DNA of 64,000 nucleotides from Nitrospirota bacterium (GCA_040757335.1 JBFLXB010000010.1:1-64000); one strand, 5' to 3'. Numbered from the stretch's first letter, positions 26,540 to 36,879 are shown. The notes: a model not told the origin generated them from the sequence alone. Program-made: numbers and translations.

Positions 26540-27985
26540 ATGATGGAATTTTCGTGGATGCAATTGATGGCGATCGCCCCGGAGATGGTGTTGACCGCGG
26601 GCGCGTGCGCGCTCCTGCTCTTTGATCTGGTGATCCCCAAGGAGCAGAAGGATAAGCTGGGGTACTTCGCGATCGGCGTATTGTTGATCGCCTGCTACGG
26701 GAGTTGGAAGCTCGCTGACGTGGAAACCGACGTGTTCTCCGGGATGTTCGTGCTCGACCCCTACTCCGCGTATTTCAAGGTGTTGGTCTACCTCGCCGGC
26801 GCGCTGACGATCCTGCTGTCGATGACGTACCTGGAAGTGGAGCGCATCCACTTGGGCGAGTACCACGCGTTCGTGTTGCTCGCGACCGCGGGCATGATGG
26901 TCATGGTGTCCGCGGGCGACCTGATCATGATCTATCTCGGGTTGGAGCTGCTCTCGATCTCGTTGTACACCTTGGCGGGGTTCAAACGGCACGAGAGTCG
27001 GTCGGTCGAGGCGTCGGCGAAATACCTGATCCTAGGATCGTTCTCCTCCGCCATCCTGTTGTACGGGATTTCCCTCCTGTACGGCATCGCCGGGACGACC
27101 AATCTCAAGGCGTTGGGGGCGTTTTTCGCCCAGGGCTCGTTGGACAACCCCGGTCTGTTCATGAGCATGGGGTTCCTGGTGGTGGGATTCGGATTCAAGG
27201 TGGCCGCCGTGCCCTTCCACATGTGGACGCCGGACGTCTACGAGGGGTCGCCCACCCCGGTGACGGCCTACATGTCGGTCGCACCCAAAGCCGCGAGCTT
27301 TGCGGTGTTCTTGCGGGTGTTCGCCGAATCGTTGGGCGCGCTCAAAGCGCACTGGCAACCGATCCTCATCACGCTCGCCATCGCGACCATGATCATCGGT
27401 AACGTGGTGGCCATCGTGCAAGACAACATCAAAAGGATGCTCGCGTACTCGTCGATCGCGCACGCCGGCTACGCCCTCATCGGAATCATCGTGGGCGGAA
27501 GCCTCGGCACGATGAGCCTGATGTTGTACCTGATGATCTACGCGGTGATGAATCTCGGCGCGTTCGGCGTGGTCATCCTGCTGCGCAAAGGCACGCTGCG
27601 CGGGGAGGAGATCGCGGATTTCACGGGCCTCGCCAAAACCAACCCCATCGCCGCCTTGATCATGTTGATTTTCATGTTCTCGCTCGCGGGTATTCCACCC
27701 ACTGCGGGCTTCGTGGCGAAATTCTATGTGTTCATGGGCGCGGTGGAGGCGGGGATGGCGTGGCTGGCCGTCATCGGGGTCTTGTTGTCAGCCGTGTCCG
27801 CCTACTACTACCTGCGCGTGGTCATGGTCATGTACATGCGCGAGCCCGAGGGCCGGTTTGACCTGGCCACGTCCCCGGCCACGCAGTTTGCCCTGGTCGT
27901 CACCACGGTCGCCATCCTCTTCTTCGGCATTTACCCCACCCCGCTGATCGATTACACGAAGGCCGCGATCCTGCAGGCTCCGTAG
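26540..27985 (+). CDS. nuoN: NADH-quinone oxidoreductase subunit N
   Basis: 481 residues from ATG 26540 (second ATG at 26543). Third antiporter-like subunit: YLGLELLSISLYTLAGF, AAVPFHMWTPDVYEGSPTPVTAYMS and SIAHAGYALIGI are diagnostic. The longer frame back to 26465 lies within nuoM and is not used. It is the last gene of the nuo operon and its stop abuts repeat copy 5. Confidence 0.96.
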   Translation: MMEFSWMQLMAIAPEMVLTAGACALLLFDLVIPKEQKDKLGYFAIGVLLIACYGSWKLADVETDVFSGMFVLDPYSAYFKVLVYLAGALTILLSMTYLEVERIHLGEYHAFVLLATAGMMVMVSAGDLIMIYLGLELLSISLYTLAGFKRHESRSVEASAKYLILGSFSSAILLYGISLLYGIAGTTNLKALGAFFAQGSLDNPGLFMSMGFLVVGFGFKVAAVPFHMWTPDVYEGSPTPVTAYMSVAPKAASFAVFLRVFAESLGALKAHWQPILITLAIATMIIGNVVAIVQDNIKRMLAYSSIAHAGYALIGIIVGGSLGTMSLMLYLMIYAVMNLGAFGVVILLRKGTLRGEEIADFTGLAKTNPIAALIMLIFMFSLAGIPPTAGFVAKFYVFMGAVEAGMAWLAVIGVLLSAVSAYYYLRVVMVMYMREPEGRFDLATSPATQFALVVTTVAILFFGIYPTPLIDYTKAAILQAP

Positions 27986-28110
27986 GCGCCTGTCCAGGAA
28001 TGGTCATCTGCGGCGTTGCCGCTGCGCTTCCGCTCCTCACGTACGCACCCAGTACGCTCCGGTGCGGTGCTCGCGGCGCCTTGCATCTGACGCATTCCTG
28101 AACAGGCGCC
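27985..28110 (+). repeat. Intergenic inverted-repeat element, copy 5 (short variant, after nuoN)
   Basis: Ends are GGCGCCTGTCCAGGAATG and CATTCCTGAACAGGCGCC. Versus copies 1 and 2 the third arm base is A to C on the left and T to G on the right, again compensatory. It sits between convergent genes (nuoN and a minus-strand TPR gene). No U-tract follows, so it is not a standard terminator. Confidence 0.85.
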
Positions 28111-28132
28111 GCTTCGCGGTAGTGGGACATTC

Positions 28133-29812
28133 CTAGCGGGCTGACTGTCCGATCGCGGCCCGTGCGGCTCGATGATTCGGCTCGACCAGCAAGATTCTCT
28201 GGTAGCGCGCCAGCGCCTCGTCCCGTCTACCCATCCGCGTCAGCAGTTTGGCGGCCCGCTCGAGAAGGTCCGCGACCCACGGCTCGTCCGGGATGCCTTG
28301 CTCGTACGCGGCCAGCGCGAGATCCCACCGACCCGTCCGCTCGTAGGCGTTGCCCAGGTTGAGTCGGGCGTTGATGAAGAGCGGGCTGAGACGAACCGCC
28401 GTGGTGAACTCCGCAATCGCGCGATCCAAATCACCGAGTTGTGCGTAGGCGATGCCCAGGTAGTTGTGCGTGACGGCAAAATCAGGAGCCAGGGCGGCTG
28501 ATTGCTCAAAGGCGTCTCGGGCCTTGGTCGTCTCACCGGCCTCCAACCATCGCATCCCTTGGTGGTTGCGGGCCAGCACACTGGTCGGATACCGATCGAG
28601 GGTGTGCGCCCAGAGCCGGTCGGCGTCGCGCCAGACCGACGTTCGGGCCGCGTCCACGGCGACTGCGAGGGAGGTCAACGCGGCCGTCAGCACTCCGGCG
28701 CCCACTCCGAGCGGCGGACGGCTCACCAGCGCGTGGCCGATTCTCCGGAACACTTCACCGCCTGCCCAAGCCAGTCCGATTCCGGCTAAGTACACGCGGT
28801 GGTCCTGATACAGGGTCACCCGGCTGATCAACGGCAGGGCGGCGAGGGGAAGGAGCGAGACCCAGAACCAGGCCACGCACCAGCCGATGCGGCGATCGAA
28901 TCTGTACACGACGAGCGTGGCGATCGCCGCAACCAGTATCCCCCCGACGAGCACGGCGCCCTCGGTCGGTGCGATCCGCCACAGCCACCCGTGATCCACG
29001 GCCGAGCCGATTGGCACAAACCAGGACCAGAGCGAGGTGAGGAAGATCTTGATCGCGAACAGGGCGGGCTGCCAGATGCCCTCGTCGATCAGGCGTTCTG
29101 TCTGGCTGCCGGAAAGAATGAACGTGCGCCATGCGAGGTAGGCGGAGATGAGTCCCCACCAGGGGAGCGATTGGCGGATCGTTGCCGCGAAACTTCTCTC
29201 CCGATCCGACGTTGCGCGATCCCATACGATGATTAAAAGCGGGAGGACGACCGAGGTCTCCTTGGTGCCCAAGGCCAGCCCGCCCAGGATCAAACTGGCC
29301 GCAAGCCACCTGATGGCGGCGGGGCGACCGTCGCTCCATCGAGCCCACGCGGCCACGGCCCCCAGCGTGAAGAAGGTCGACAGCAGGGAAGACCTGGCGG
29401 AGACGTAATTGACGGCTTCGGCGTTGATCGGGTGCAGGGCGACGAGTCCTGCTGCGAGGACGGCACTCCACGGCTGGCCCCACAGCCGGATCGCCAGAAC
29501 CGACGTGAGCAGAATCACGCTGAGGTGGATCGCGATGTTCACGGCGTGAAACCGCGCCGGGTTACGGCCCCACAATGCGACGTCCAGTCCGAAGCTCGCG
29601 GTAATCACCGGCCGGTAACTGGCTTCGAATCGCGCGCTCCAGGTTTCCGGTCGTGTAAACCACGACGGCATGGACTTGAGCGAGTCGATCGCGCGGTTGT
29701 TGACGATGGTGTGGGAGTCGTCCCACACGAAACCGTTGCGCAGCGCACCGTGGTACGCAAACACGGTTGCAAACAGGAGGACGACGAGGGCTGCGCGATG
29801 GAAGCCGGTCAT
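28133..29812 (-). CDS. Polytopic membrane protein with C-terminal TPR repeats (TMTC/O-mannosyltransferase-like)
   Basis: 559 residues. The N-terminus FAYHGALRNGFVWDDSHTIVNN carries the WDD motif seen in TMTC-like, GT-C fold glycosyltransferases. About ten hydrophobic segments follow, with HPINAEAVNYVSARSSLLS as a second conserved loop. The last 140 residues are three or four TPR units (NYLGIAYAQLGDLDRAIAEF). It likely acts in the cytoplasmic membrane with TPRs outside. A paralog with the same order lies at 45.1-47.0 kb. The enzymatic role is inferred only from architecture. Confidence 0.7.
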   Translation of the reverse strand: MTGFHRAALVVLLFATVFAYHGALRNGFVWDDSHTIVNNRAIDSLKSMPSWFTRPETWSARFEASYRPVITASFGLDVALWGRNPARFHAVNIAIHLSVILLTSVLAIRLWGQPWSAVLAAGLVALHPINAEAVNYVSARSSLLSTFFTLGAVAAWARWSDGRPAAIRWLAASLILGGLALGTKETSVVLPLLIIVWDRATSDRERSFAATIRQSLPWWGLISAYLAWRTFILSGSQTERLIDEGIWQPALFAIKIFLTSLWSWFVPIGSAVDHGWLWRIAPTEGAVLVGGILVAAIATLVVYRFDRRIGWCVAWFWVSLLPLAALPLISRVTLYQDHRVYLAGIGLAWAGGEVFRRIGHALVSRPPLGVGAGVLTAALTSLAVAVDAARTSVWRDADRLWAHTLDRYPTSVLARNHQGMRWLEAGETTKARDAFEQSAALAPDFAVTHNYLGIAYAQLGDLDRAIAEFTTAVRLSPLFINARLNLGNAYERTGRWDLALAAYEQGIPDEPWVADLLERAAKLLTRMGRRDEALARYQRILLVEPNHRAARAAIGQSAR

Positions 29813-29830
29813 CGACTCGCTCCGGTCAGG

Positions 29831-30691
29831 TCAGCGGGATCCCCGCGCGGCGAACCGTTTGGCGTGCGCCTGCGCTTCGGCCAACACGCGTCGTTCGATG
29901 TCCGGAGTTCGCGCAACGATGAACGGCGGGAGGCGTTCGTTGGTGGCGGGCGTGGTATGGTCGCGTTCGTCCAGGAAACGCGGCGAGAGTCCGGCGGCGG
30001 CCAACACCCCGAGCCCGCCGACGATGTCCCAGGGATTTTTCGGCGTCACGCTGACGACCGCATCGGCTTCCCCGTAGGCCACGAGGGCAAGCTTGTACGC
30101 GATGCTGCCGATGGCGGTGAGCGGAAGCTCGGGACTCCATCCCGCGAAACGATCTTTGGAGAGGTCGGTGCGGCTGACCAGGATGCGAAGACCGGTCGCG
30201 GCGGCACGCGCGCCGGGCAGGGTCCGTGTGTCGGCCGGTCGGCGGCCGGTGGTGACGGCTCCGGCCATCACGACCCCGCTGGGAGGGTGCGCGATCGCCC
30301 CGGCGACCACGCGGCGCCGCCACACCAGGCCGACCGACACCGCGTATTCGGGCAGGCCTTCGACGAACTCGCGCGTGCCGTCGATGGGGTCGACCACCCA
30401 GGTGAACGCGCCTTGCACCGAGTCCACGAGGCTTTCTTCCGACAGCCATCCGTCCTCGGGAAACCGTGCATCTTTGGCGGCGCGGATGATCCGATCCGCG
30501 GCCCGGTCGGCGTCGGTCACCCAGTCGTTCGGTCGTTTCTCTACCGCGACGAAACGGTCCCGGAGCGCCCACACGGCGCTCGCGGCATCGCGCGCCGCGG
30601 TTTCCATCGCCGCGAACCGCGTCTCGATCGCCTCCTTCCACGCGGGCGAGGCGTCATCAAGGATCGATGATTCTGGTGGACGTGCCGTCAC
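29831..30691 (-). CDS. Inositol-monophosphatase superfamily phosphatase, CysQ-like
   Basis: 286 residues, GTG start. Metal-binding motifs: LSEES, then WVVDPIDGTREFV (DPIDGT box) and the C-terminal NPWDIVGGLGVLAAAG (WD box). CysQ hydrolyses 3'-phosphoadenosine 5'-phosphate, and related enzymes hydrolyse inositol or fructose phosphates. Because sulfate assimilation here appears to use APS reductase rather than PAPS, a PAP role is not required, so substrate assignment stays open. It lies 18 bases upstream of the TPR protein gene on the same strand and may be co-transcribed. Confidence 0.75.
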   Translation of the reverse strand: MTARPPESSILDDASPAWKEAIETRFAAMETAARDAASAVWALRDRFVAVEKRPNDWVTDADRAADRIIRAAKDARFPEDGWLSEESLVDSVQGAFTWVVDPIDGTREFVEGLPEYAVSVGLVWRRRVVAGAIAHPPSGVVMAGAVTTGRRPADTRTLPGARAAATGLRILVSRTDLSKDRFAGWSPELPLTAIGSIAYKLALVAYGEADAVVSVTPKNPWDIVGGLGVLAAAGLSPRFLDERDHTTPATNERLPPFIVARTPDIERRVLAEAQAHAKRFAARGSR

Positions 30692-30798
30692 GATCGTGGC
30701 TTGAACGGTGTTGCTCCATCATGGCATTGATCGCGCGTGAAGACAACCGCGCTCGTCTGGACGTGCTTTTAGCGCCGTGTTAGGATGGGACGCGACCC

Positions 30799-31923
30799 AT
30801 GGTACAGAAACCGCTGCTCATCATCGCCGCCAGCGAAGTCGACTCCAACCTCTACTACGCCACCCGCTTTCTGGCGCCCGACGCGTTTGTGTTCCTCCGC
30901 GATCGCGGCCAGTCCATCATGCTCATGAGCGATCTGGAAATGGATCGAGCCAAGGCGCAGGCCCGGGTCGACACGGTCCTCTCGTATACGGCATACGAAG
31001 AGCGTGCCAAGGCCAAGTTGAGCGAGCGGCCGCGGACCGTGCACGTGGTCCACGAGCTCTTGAGTGAACGCGGGATCAAGGAACTCGATGTCCCCGCAAA
31101 TTTTCCGATCGAGTACGCGGATCTGTTGCGAAGCATGGGCTACGCGATTTCGGTGCGGCCCGATCCGCTGTTTCCAGAACGTGTGCTCAAGCAGCCGCAC
31201 GAGGTGGAAGCCATTTCCGCCACCCAGCGGGCGGTTGAAGAGGCCGTGGCCGCGGCGATGCAGACCCTTCGCGACGCGGACGTCCGCAACGGCGTGCTTC
31301 ACGTCGGCGGCGACGTGCTCACTTCCGAACGGATCAAACAGATCATCAACGTCAAACTCATGGAGCGCGACTGCGTCGCACAGCATACCATCGTCGCGTG
31401 CGGGTTGGACGCGTGCGATCCGCACAACGAGGGGTCGGGCCCGTTGCTTGCGAACCAGCCGATTATTTTCGACGTGTTCCCGCGATCCAGCCGTAGCCGG
31501 TATTTCGCGGACATGAGCCGCACCGTGGTCAAGGGGCGCGCGAGCGACGGCATGAAGCGGTTGTACGACACCGTGCTCGACGCCCAGGAATGGGGTGCGG
31601 CGCAGGTCAGAGCGGGGGTCGACGGCCAGACGATTCACGAAGGGATCTGCGAGCGCTTCAGGAGCAACGGATACGAGACCGGTCTGAAAGACGGCCGGAT
31701 GCAGGGGTTCTTTCACGGCACGGGTCACGGCGTGGGCATCGACATCCACGAAGCCCCGCGCGTGAGCAAAATCCATCACGTGTTGCAGGCGGGCGAGGTC
31801 GTCACGATCGAACCCGGTTTGTATTATCCGTCCATCGGCGCCGCGCGGATCGAGGACATGGTGTTGGTCACCGCGGACGGCGGTATCAATCTCACGCGCT
31901 TCCCCAAAGAGCTCGAACTGTAG
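30799..31923 (+). CDS. M24 family metallopeptidase (Xaa-Pro aminopeptidase-like)
   Basis: 374 residues. The creatinase-like N-terminal domain is followed by a pita-bread domain with metal ligands: Asp in IFDVFPRSS, Asp in YFADMSRTVV, His in HGTGHGVGIDIHEAP, Glu in TIEPGLYYP and Glu in ARIEDMVLVT. All five appear present. Such enzymes cleave the bond before proline or act as dipeptidases; the exact specificity is not visible. ATG 30799 follows a TAGGAT -10-like hexamer by 12 bases. Repeat copy 6 begins at its stop codon. Confidence 0.88.
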   Translation: MVQKPLLIIAASEVDSNLYYATRFLAPDAFVFLRDRGQSIMLMSDLEMDRAKAQARVDTVLSYTAYEERAKAKLSERPRTVHVVHELLSERGIKELDVPANFPIEYADLLRSMGYAISVRPDPLFPERVLKQPHEVEAISATQRAVEEAVAAAMQTLRDADVRNGVLHVGGDVLTSERIKQIINVKLMERDCVAQHTIVACGLDACDPHNEGSGPLLANQPIIFDVFPRSSRSRYFADMSRTVVKGRASDGMKRLYDTVLDAQEWGAAQVRAGVDGQTIHEGICERFRSNGYETGLKDGRMQGFFHGTGHGVGIDIHEAPRVSKIHHVLQAGEVVTIEPGLYYPSIGAARIEDMVLVTADGGINLTRFPKELEL

Positions 31924-32047
31924 AGCCTGTTCATGAGTGGCCGTCTGCGGCGTTGTCGCTGCGCATCCGGTGCTCACGTACGCACACAGTACGCTCCGCT
32001 CCGGTGCTCGCTCCGCCTTGCATCCGACGCACTCCTGAACAGGCGCC
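31923..32047 (+). repeat. Intergenic inverted-repeat element, copy 6 (short variant)
   Basis: Ends are GAGCCTGTTC and GAACAGGCGCC; core GCTCACGTACGCACACAG followed by TACGCTCCG. It lies between the M24 peptidase and the thioesterase gene. One arm position is mismatched (A against G), so this copy is slightly decayed. Confidence 0.85.
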
Positions 32048-32065
32048 AGCCGACTAGTCGGCTGG
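32046..32065. promoter_or_regulatory. Perfect 20-bp palindrome upstream of the thioesterase gene
   Basis: Each 10-base arm is CCAGCCGACT with its exact complement, with no loop. It starts at the end of repeat copy 6 and lies 15 bp before the GTG at 32081. It could be a regulator site or a cruciform; there is no U-tract. Confidence 0.4.
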
Positions 32066-32080
32066 TAAGGGCGTGACGAC

Positions 32081-32551
32081 GTGGCGGGTTTGCGTTCTGA
32101 AAAAACTGTGGCCGAGTCGGCGTCGGAAATGGTTCAGGTCGTATTGCCCAACGACACTAACCCCTTGGGCAACGTCCTGGGAGGCCGGGTGATGCACTGG
32201 ATCGACCTGGTGGGGGCGATCGTGGCCTATCGTCACTGCCACGGTCCGATCGTGACGGCGTCGATCGACCGTCTGGATTTCCGGCATCCCATCAAGCTGG
32301 GAGAAATCGCGCTCCTGAAGGCGCGCTTGATCTACGTCGGGCGAACGTCGATGGAGGTCGTCGTGGACGTGTACGTGGACGATCCGCCGAGCGGGACGCG
32401 CAAACAGACCAGCACCGCGCGCGTCACCTACGTGGCCATCGACAAGAAGGGCCAACCCGTCCAGGTGCCGGGTTTGCGCCTGACGTCGGACGAGGAACGT
32501 CGTCTGTTCGAGGAGGCGTTGGCTCGACGCCGAGCCGAGGGGCGGGCCTAA
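32081..32551 (+). CDS. Acyl-CoA thioesterase, hot-dog fold (YciA/BACH type)
   Basis: 156 residues, GTG start. VLPNDTNPLGNVLGGRVMHWID is the hallmark N-terminal block, with the active-site Asn/Asp region, followed by SIDRLDFRHPIKLGE and VGRTSMEVVVDVY. These hexameric enzymes hydrolyse acyl-CoA esters in the cytosol. A mildly basic, low-complexity C-terminus (RRRAEGRA) follows. It is 54 bases upstream of sdhB in the same orientation. Confidence 0.9.
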   Translation: MAGLRSEKTVAESASEMVQVVLPNDTNPLGNVLGGRVMHWIDLVGAIVAYRHCHGPIVTASIDRLDFRHPIKLGEIALLKARLIYVGRTSMEVVVDVYVDDPPSGTRKQTSTARVTYVAIDKKGQPVQVPGLRLTSDEERRLFEEALARRRAEGRA

Positions 32552-32605
32552 AGAGCGTGGGGTTCCGTTTTTGGGATTCTCGGCTATCCTGTCTGCGATA
32601 ACTCC

Positions 32606-33550
32606 ATGCGCGCCACCGTCCAGGTTCAGAAGTTCAATCCCGAAACCGACGCCGCGCCCCGGCTGCGCGAGTATCAGCTCGACGTGGCGTGGCGCGGGAA
32701 CACGGTCCTCGACGCCCTATTTCAAATCAAACACGAGCTGGATGGCTCGTTGACGTTCCGCGCCTCCTGCCGGAGCGCCATCTGCGGATCGTGTCCGATG
32801 GTCATCAACGGCCGCGAGCGGCTCGCTTGCCAGACGCTGGTGGCAGACGAGATCGACCGCTGCGGGCGGATCGAGGTGCGGCCGTTGCGGCAGATGCGGG
32901 TGATCAAAGACTTGGCCGTGGAGCTCGATCCCTTCTGGGGCAAGGTCCGCGCGATCACCCCGTACCTAACCCCGAAACCGAACCGTGACGCCGTGGCGCT
33001 CCCTCAAGATGTCGAGGGCGGGTTCCACAACGTGGACGCCTGCATCATGTGCGGAGCGTGCGTGTCGGCCTGTTCGAGTCTGGAGGTCTCGCCGGGCTTT
33101 CTCGGGCCGGCCGCGCTGGCCAAGGCGTACCGGTTCGTCGCCGATCCTCGCGAGGGCCGGACGCGCGACCGACTGGAGTCGCTGGGCGGCGAACATGGGA
33201 TCTGGGATTGCGTGCGCTGCAATTTCTGCGTGGAGGTCTGCCCCAAGGACGTCAAACCCATGGAAGCGATCATTCGGCTACGCCGCGAGGCCCTGCGAGA
33301 GGGACTGACGGACCACCCCGGCGCCAGGCACATCACCACGTTCATGGCGATCGTGCGACGCGAGGGCCGACTCAACGAGGCACGGATGCCGGTGGCCATG
33401 GTGTGGCCGAACCTGCGGCGGATGCTCGCCATCGTTCCGCTCGGGATCAGAATGTTTCTGAAAGGCAAAGTTCCGGCGTGGTTTCACCGGCCGATCCCGG
33501 GCATCCGGGAGATCCGCCGCCTGTTCGATGCCAGGGAGACCTCCAAATGA
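32606..33550 (+). CDS. sdhB: Succinate dehydrogenase/fumarate reductase iron-sulfur subunit
   Basis: 314 residues, longer than the usual 240. An N-terminal 2Fe-2S domain (CRSAICGSCPMVINGRERLAC) and C-terminal clusters (CIMCGACVSACSS, then CVRCNFCVEVCPKDVKP) are complete. An extra 60-residue C-terminal part (LGIRMFLKGKVPAWFHRPI) looks amphipathic. Its stop overlaps the next gene, which encodes a CCG-domain subunit, as in type E succinate:quinone oxidoreductases. No flavoprotein (sdhA) is present in the window, so the catalytic subunit must be elsewhere. Confidence 0.92.
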   Translation: MRATVQVQKFNPETDAAPRLREYQLDVAWRGNTVLDALFQIKHELDGSLTFRASCRSAICGSCPMVINGRERLACQTLVADEIDRCGRIEVRPLRQMRVIKDLAVELDPFWGKVRAITPYLTPKPNRDAVALPQDVEGGFHNVDACIMCGACVSACSSLEVSPGFLGPAALAKAYRFVADPREGRTRDRLESLGGEHGIWDCVRCNFCVEVCPKDVKPMEAIIRLRREALREGLTDHPGARHITTFMAIVRREGRLNEARMPVAMVWPNLRRMLAIVPLGIRMFLKGKVPAWFHRPIPGIREIRRLFDARETSK

Positions 33551-34431
33551 AGTACGCATTCTACACAGGCTGCGCCGCCAAAGGCGCTTGCCCCGAGCTC
33601 TATCAGTCGGCCGTCAAAGTGGCCAAGCTGCTGGGCATCGAACTGGACGAAATGACCAGCGCGGCGTGCTGCGGAGCGGGCGTCGTTCGAGAGGGGGACG
33701 CCGACCTGAGCCTGGCCATCAATGCCCGGACGTTCGCGCAGGCGGAAGCCAAGGGGCTGCCGGTCTTGACCATCTGCGGCACCTGCCAGGGCGTGTTGGC
33801 GAATGCGAATAAGACGCTCAAGGAGGACCCTGCGGCGCGCGATCGGGTCAATGCAATGCTGGCGCCCGACGGGATCGCGTACCGCGGCACCGTCGACGTC
33901 AAACACTTCCTGTGGGTGTTGATTCAAGACGTGGGGCTGTCGAAGCTGCGTCAAGCGGTCAAACGTTCGTTGGCCGGGCTGCGCGTGGCCCCGTTTTACG
34001 GCTGTTATATCCTGCGCCCGTCCAAGGATTTGGGGCTCGACGATCCGAACAACCCCACGTCGCTGGAGGAGTTGATCACCGCGTTGGGTGGGGAGCGCAT
34101 CGACTACAGCGGCCGGATCAAATGTTGCGGATTTCCGCTGGTCTTGGAGAATGAACCAATGGCGCTGGCCATGGGCGGAAACGCGACCGCCGAGGCCAAA
34201 GGCGAGGGCGCCGACTGTATGGTGACCCCGTGTCCGTTGTGCCACATGAGTTTGGATATTTACCAGGAACGCGCCGGTCGCCAGCGCGGCGAGCGTTTGG
34301 ACATGCCGGTGTTTCACCTTCCGCAACTGGTCGGCCTTGCCCTCGGTCTCTCGGAGCAGGACCTCGGATTGTCGCGCCACATGGTTCCGGTGACGAAGGC
34401 GATGGGTAAAATCGCGTCGCCGACCTCGTAA
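33547..34431 (+). CDS. CCG-domain subunit, SdhE/HdrB-like (type E succinate:quinone oxidoreductase)
   Basis: 294 residues starting with YTGCAAKGACPEL. Two CCG-type cysteine motifs are visible: first half CC in SAACCGAG with CGTC, second half GRIKCCGFP with CPLCHMSLD. These motifs bind the unusual noncubane 4Fe-4S clusters in heterodisulfide reductase subunit B and in SdhE of type E enzymes. ATGA overlap with sdhB implies a stoichiometric complex, so SdhE is favoured over HdrB; no hdrA or hdrC is nearby. It probably forms the membrane-facing electron outlet. Confidence 0.85.
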   Translation: MKYAFYTGCAAKGACPELYQSAVKVAKLLGIELDEMTSAACCGAGVVREGDADLSLAINARTFAQAEAKGLPVLTICGTCQGVLANANKTLKEDPAARDRVNAMLAPDGIAYRGTVDVKHFLWVLIQDVGLSKLRQAVKRSLAGLRVAPFYGCYILRPSKDLGLDDPNNPTSLEELITALGGERIDYSGRIKCCGFPLVLENEPMALAMGGNATAEAKGEGADCMVTPCPLCHMSLDIYQERAGRQRGERLDMPVFHLPQLVGLALGLSEQDLGLSRHMVPVTKAMGKIASPTS

Positions 34432-34472
34432 TCGACCGGGCATAGGGCGACTGCCGGGTCGCCCAGCTTCCC

Positions 34473-35492
<1,020 letters not shown>

Positions 35493-35508
35493 GAAAAAGT
35501 CCGTCCCA

Positions 35509-36807
35509 GTGTCAGTCACAACGATTCTCCTCGAAGGCGTCCCACCCGACGGCACTCTCGATCTCGCGGCGTATGAAAGGGCCGGTGGCTACGAGGCGCT
35601 CCGGAAGGTGGTCGCGGGGTTGGCCCCGGAAGACATCGTTGAGGAGATCAAGCGCTCGAATCTTCGGGGCCGCGGCGGAGCGGGGTTCCCGACCGGCAAG
35701 AAGTGGGAAATGGCGCTTGCGAAGCGCGGCCGGGTCAAATACGTGTGCTGCAACGCCTCCGAAGGCGAACCCGGAACGCTGAAAGATCGCCACCTCATTC
35801 GGGCCAATCCCCACCTACTGATCGAGGGCGTCATCATCGCCGCGTACACCGTGGGCGCGGATGAGGCGTACATCTTCCTGAAGGACAAATTTCACGAAGA
35901 GCATCGGATCCTAGCCGGCGCTCTGGACGCGGCGCGAAATAAGGGATACTGGGGATCGTCGGTGCTCGGCTCGTCTTTTGGGGTGACGGTGCACCTCTTC
36001 CGCGGTCCAGACGCCTACATCGCGGGCGAAGAAACCGCGATGCTGGAGTCGATCGAGGGCAAGACGCCCCGACCGCGGCAGAAGCCGCCGTATTATCCGA
36101 TCCAATACGGGCTGTTCGGCCTGCCCACGCTGGTCAACAACGCCGAGACCCTCGCCAACGTTCCCAAGATCGTGCTGCGGGGCGGCGCGTGGTTCGCGGC
36201 CGTGGGTTCCCCGACCAGCCCAGGCACCATGCTCTTCAGCCTCACCGGTTCCGTGGTGCGACCCGGCGTGTACGAACTCCCTCTGGGAACACCGCTGCGC
36301 TCGCTCATCTACGAGACCGGAGGGGGGATCCCCGAGGGCCGTGCGCTGAAGGCGGTCTTCCCCGGGGGGCCATCGCAGACCGTCCTGACGGCGAAAGACC
36401 TCGATGTTCCCCTTGATTTCGATTCGCTCAAGCGGATCGGGTCGGGATTGGGAACAGCCGGGGTGATGGTGTACGACGACCACACGTGCCTGATCCGCGT
36501 GGCGATCGAGTTCGCGCGGTTCTACCAGGAAGGATCGTGCCGGCAGTGCCCGCCGTGCGAGCTGGGCACGCAAAACATCGCCGACCTGCTGGCCAAGGTC
36601 GAGAACGGGGAAGCGGCTCCCAAGGACCTGGACTTTTTGGTCCAGGTGTTCGGGTTGGTGAGGGGGCGAGGATATTGCGACCTCGTGAGCAGCGCGGTGC
36701 GATCAGCCGAGGGCACCCTCAGGCTTTTTCGCGACGAATACGACGCGCATATCGCTGGTCACGGCTGTCCGTTCCCCCAAGCCGTACCGCGTCCAAAGGC
36801 CCTATGA
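35509..36807 (+). CDS. Orphan NuoF-type NADH-binding flavoprotein (second NuoF paralog)
   Basis: 432 residues from GTG 35509. It retains FMN/NADH elements (RGRGGAGFPTGKKW, IAGEETAMLESIEG), the SLBB region (SLTGSVVRPGVYELPLG) and 4Fe-4S ligands CRQCPPC plus the cysteine in GRGYCDLV. No thioredoxin-fold NuoE partner or NuoG lies beside it; neighbours are mdh upstream and erpA downstream. It may be the NADH-oxidising part of another complex, such as an NADH:ferredoxin oxidoreductase. It starts 16 bases after mdh and is probably co-transcribed. Confidence 0.88.
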   Translation: MSVTTILLEGVPPDGTLDLAAYERAGGYEALRKVVAGLAPEDIVEEIKRSNLRGRGGAGFPTGKKWEMALAKRGRVKYVCCNASEGEPGTLKDRHLIRANPHLLIEGVIIAAYTVGADEAYIFLKDKFHEEHRILAGALDAARNKGYWGSSVLGSSFGVTVHLFRGPDAYIAGEETAMLESIEGKTPRPRQKPPYYPIQYGLFGLPTLVNNAETLANVPKIVLRGGAWFAAVGSPTSPGTMLFSLTGSVVRPGVYELPLGTPLRSLIYETGGGIPEGRALKAVFPGGPSQTVLTAKDLDVPLDFDSLKRIGSGLGTAGVMVYDDHTCLIRVAIEFARFYQEGSCRQCPPCELGTQNIADLLAKVENGEAAPKDLDFLVQVFGLVRGRGYCDLVSSAVRSAEGTLRLFRDEYDAHIAGHGCPFPQAVPRPKAL

Positions 36808-36849
36808 CCCCGCGTTTTGTTGCCCGGATGGCCTAGGACTCCGCGCTCA

Positions 36850-36879
36850 TTGACAAGGTTTCCAGCCCGATGCTACGAT
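36850..36879 (+). promoter_or_regulatory. Sigma-70 promoter with extended -10 upstream of erpA
   Basis: TTGACA (36850-36855), 18-bp spacer ending TGC, then TACGAT (36874-36879). The TG dinucleotide makes an extended -10. The distance to the erpA ATG is 66 bp. Confidence 0.6.

Noticed and set aside
27985-28110. Repeat copy 5 as the nuo operon terminator
   Set aside because: It forms a stem but has no following U-tract, and the same element occurs inside the operon, where termination would be harmful.
561-32047. Conserved short reading frame through the repeat copies (for example SGHLRRCRC followed by PHVRTQYAPVRCS)
   Set aside because: Most copies keep an open + frame with similar peptides, but insertions differ between copies, there is no constant stop or ribosome site, and the DNA arms covary as a stem. 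The similarity is explained by DNA-level repetition.
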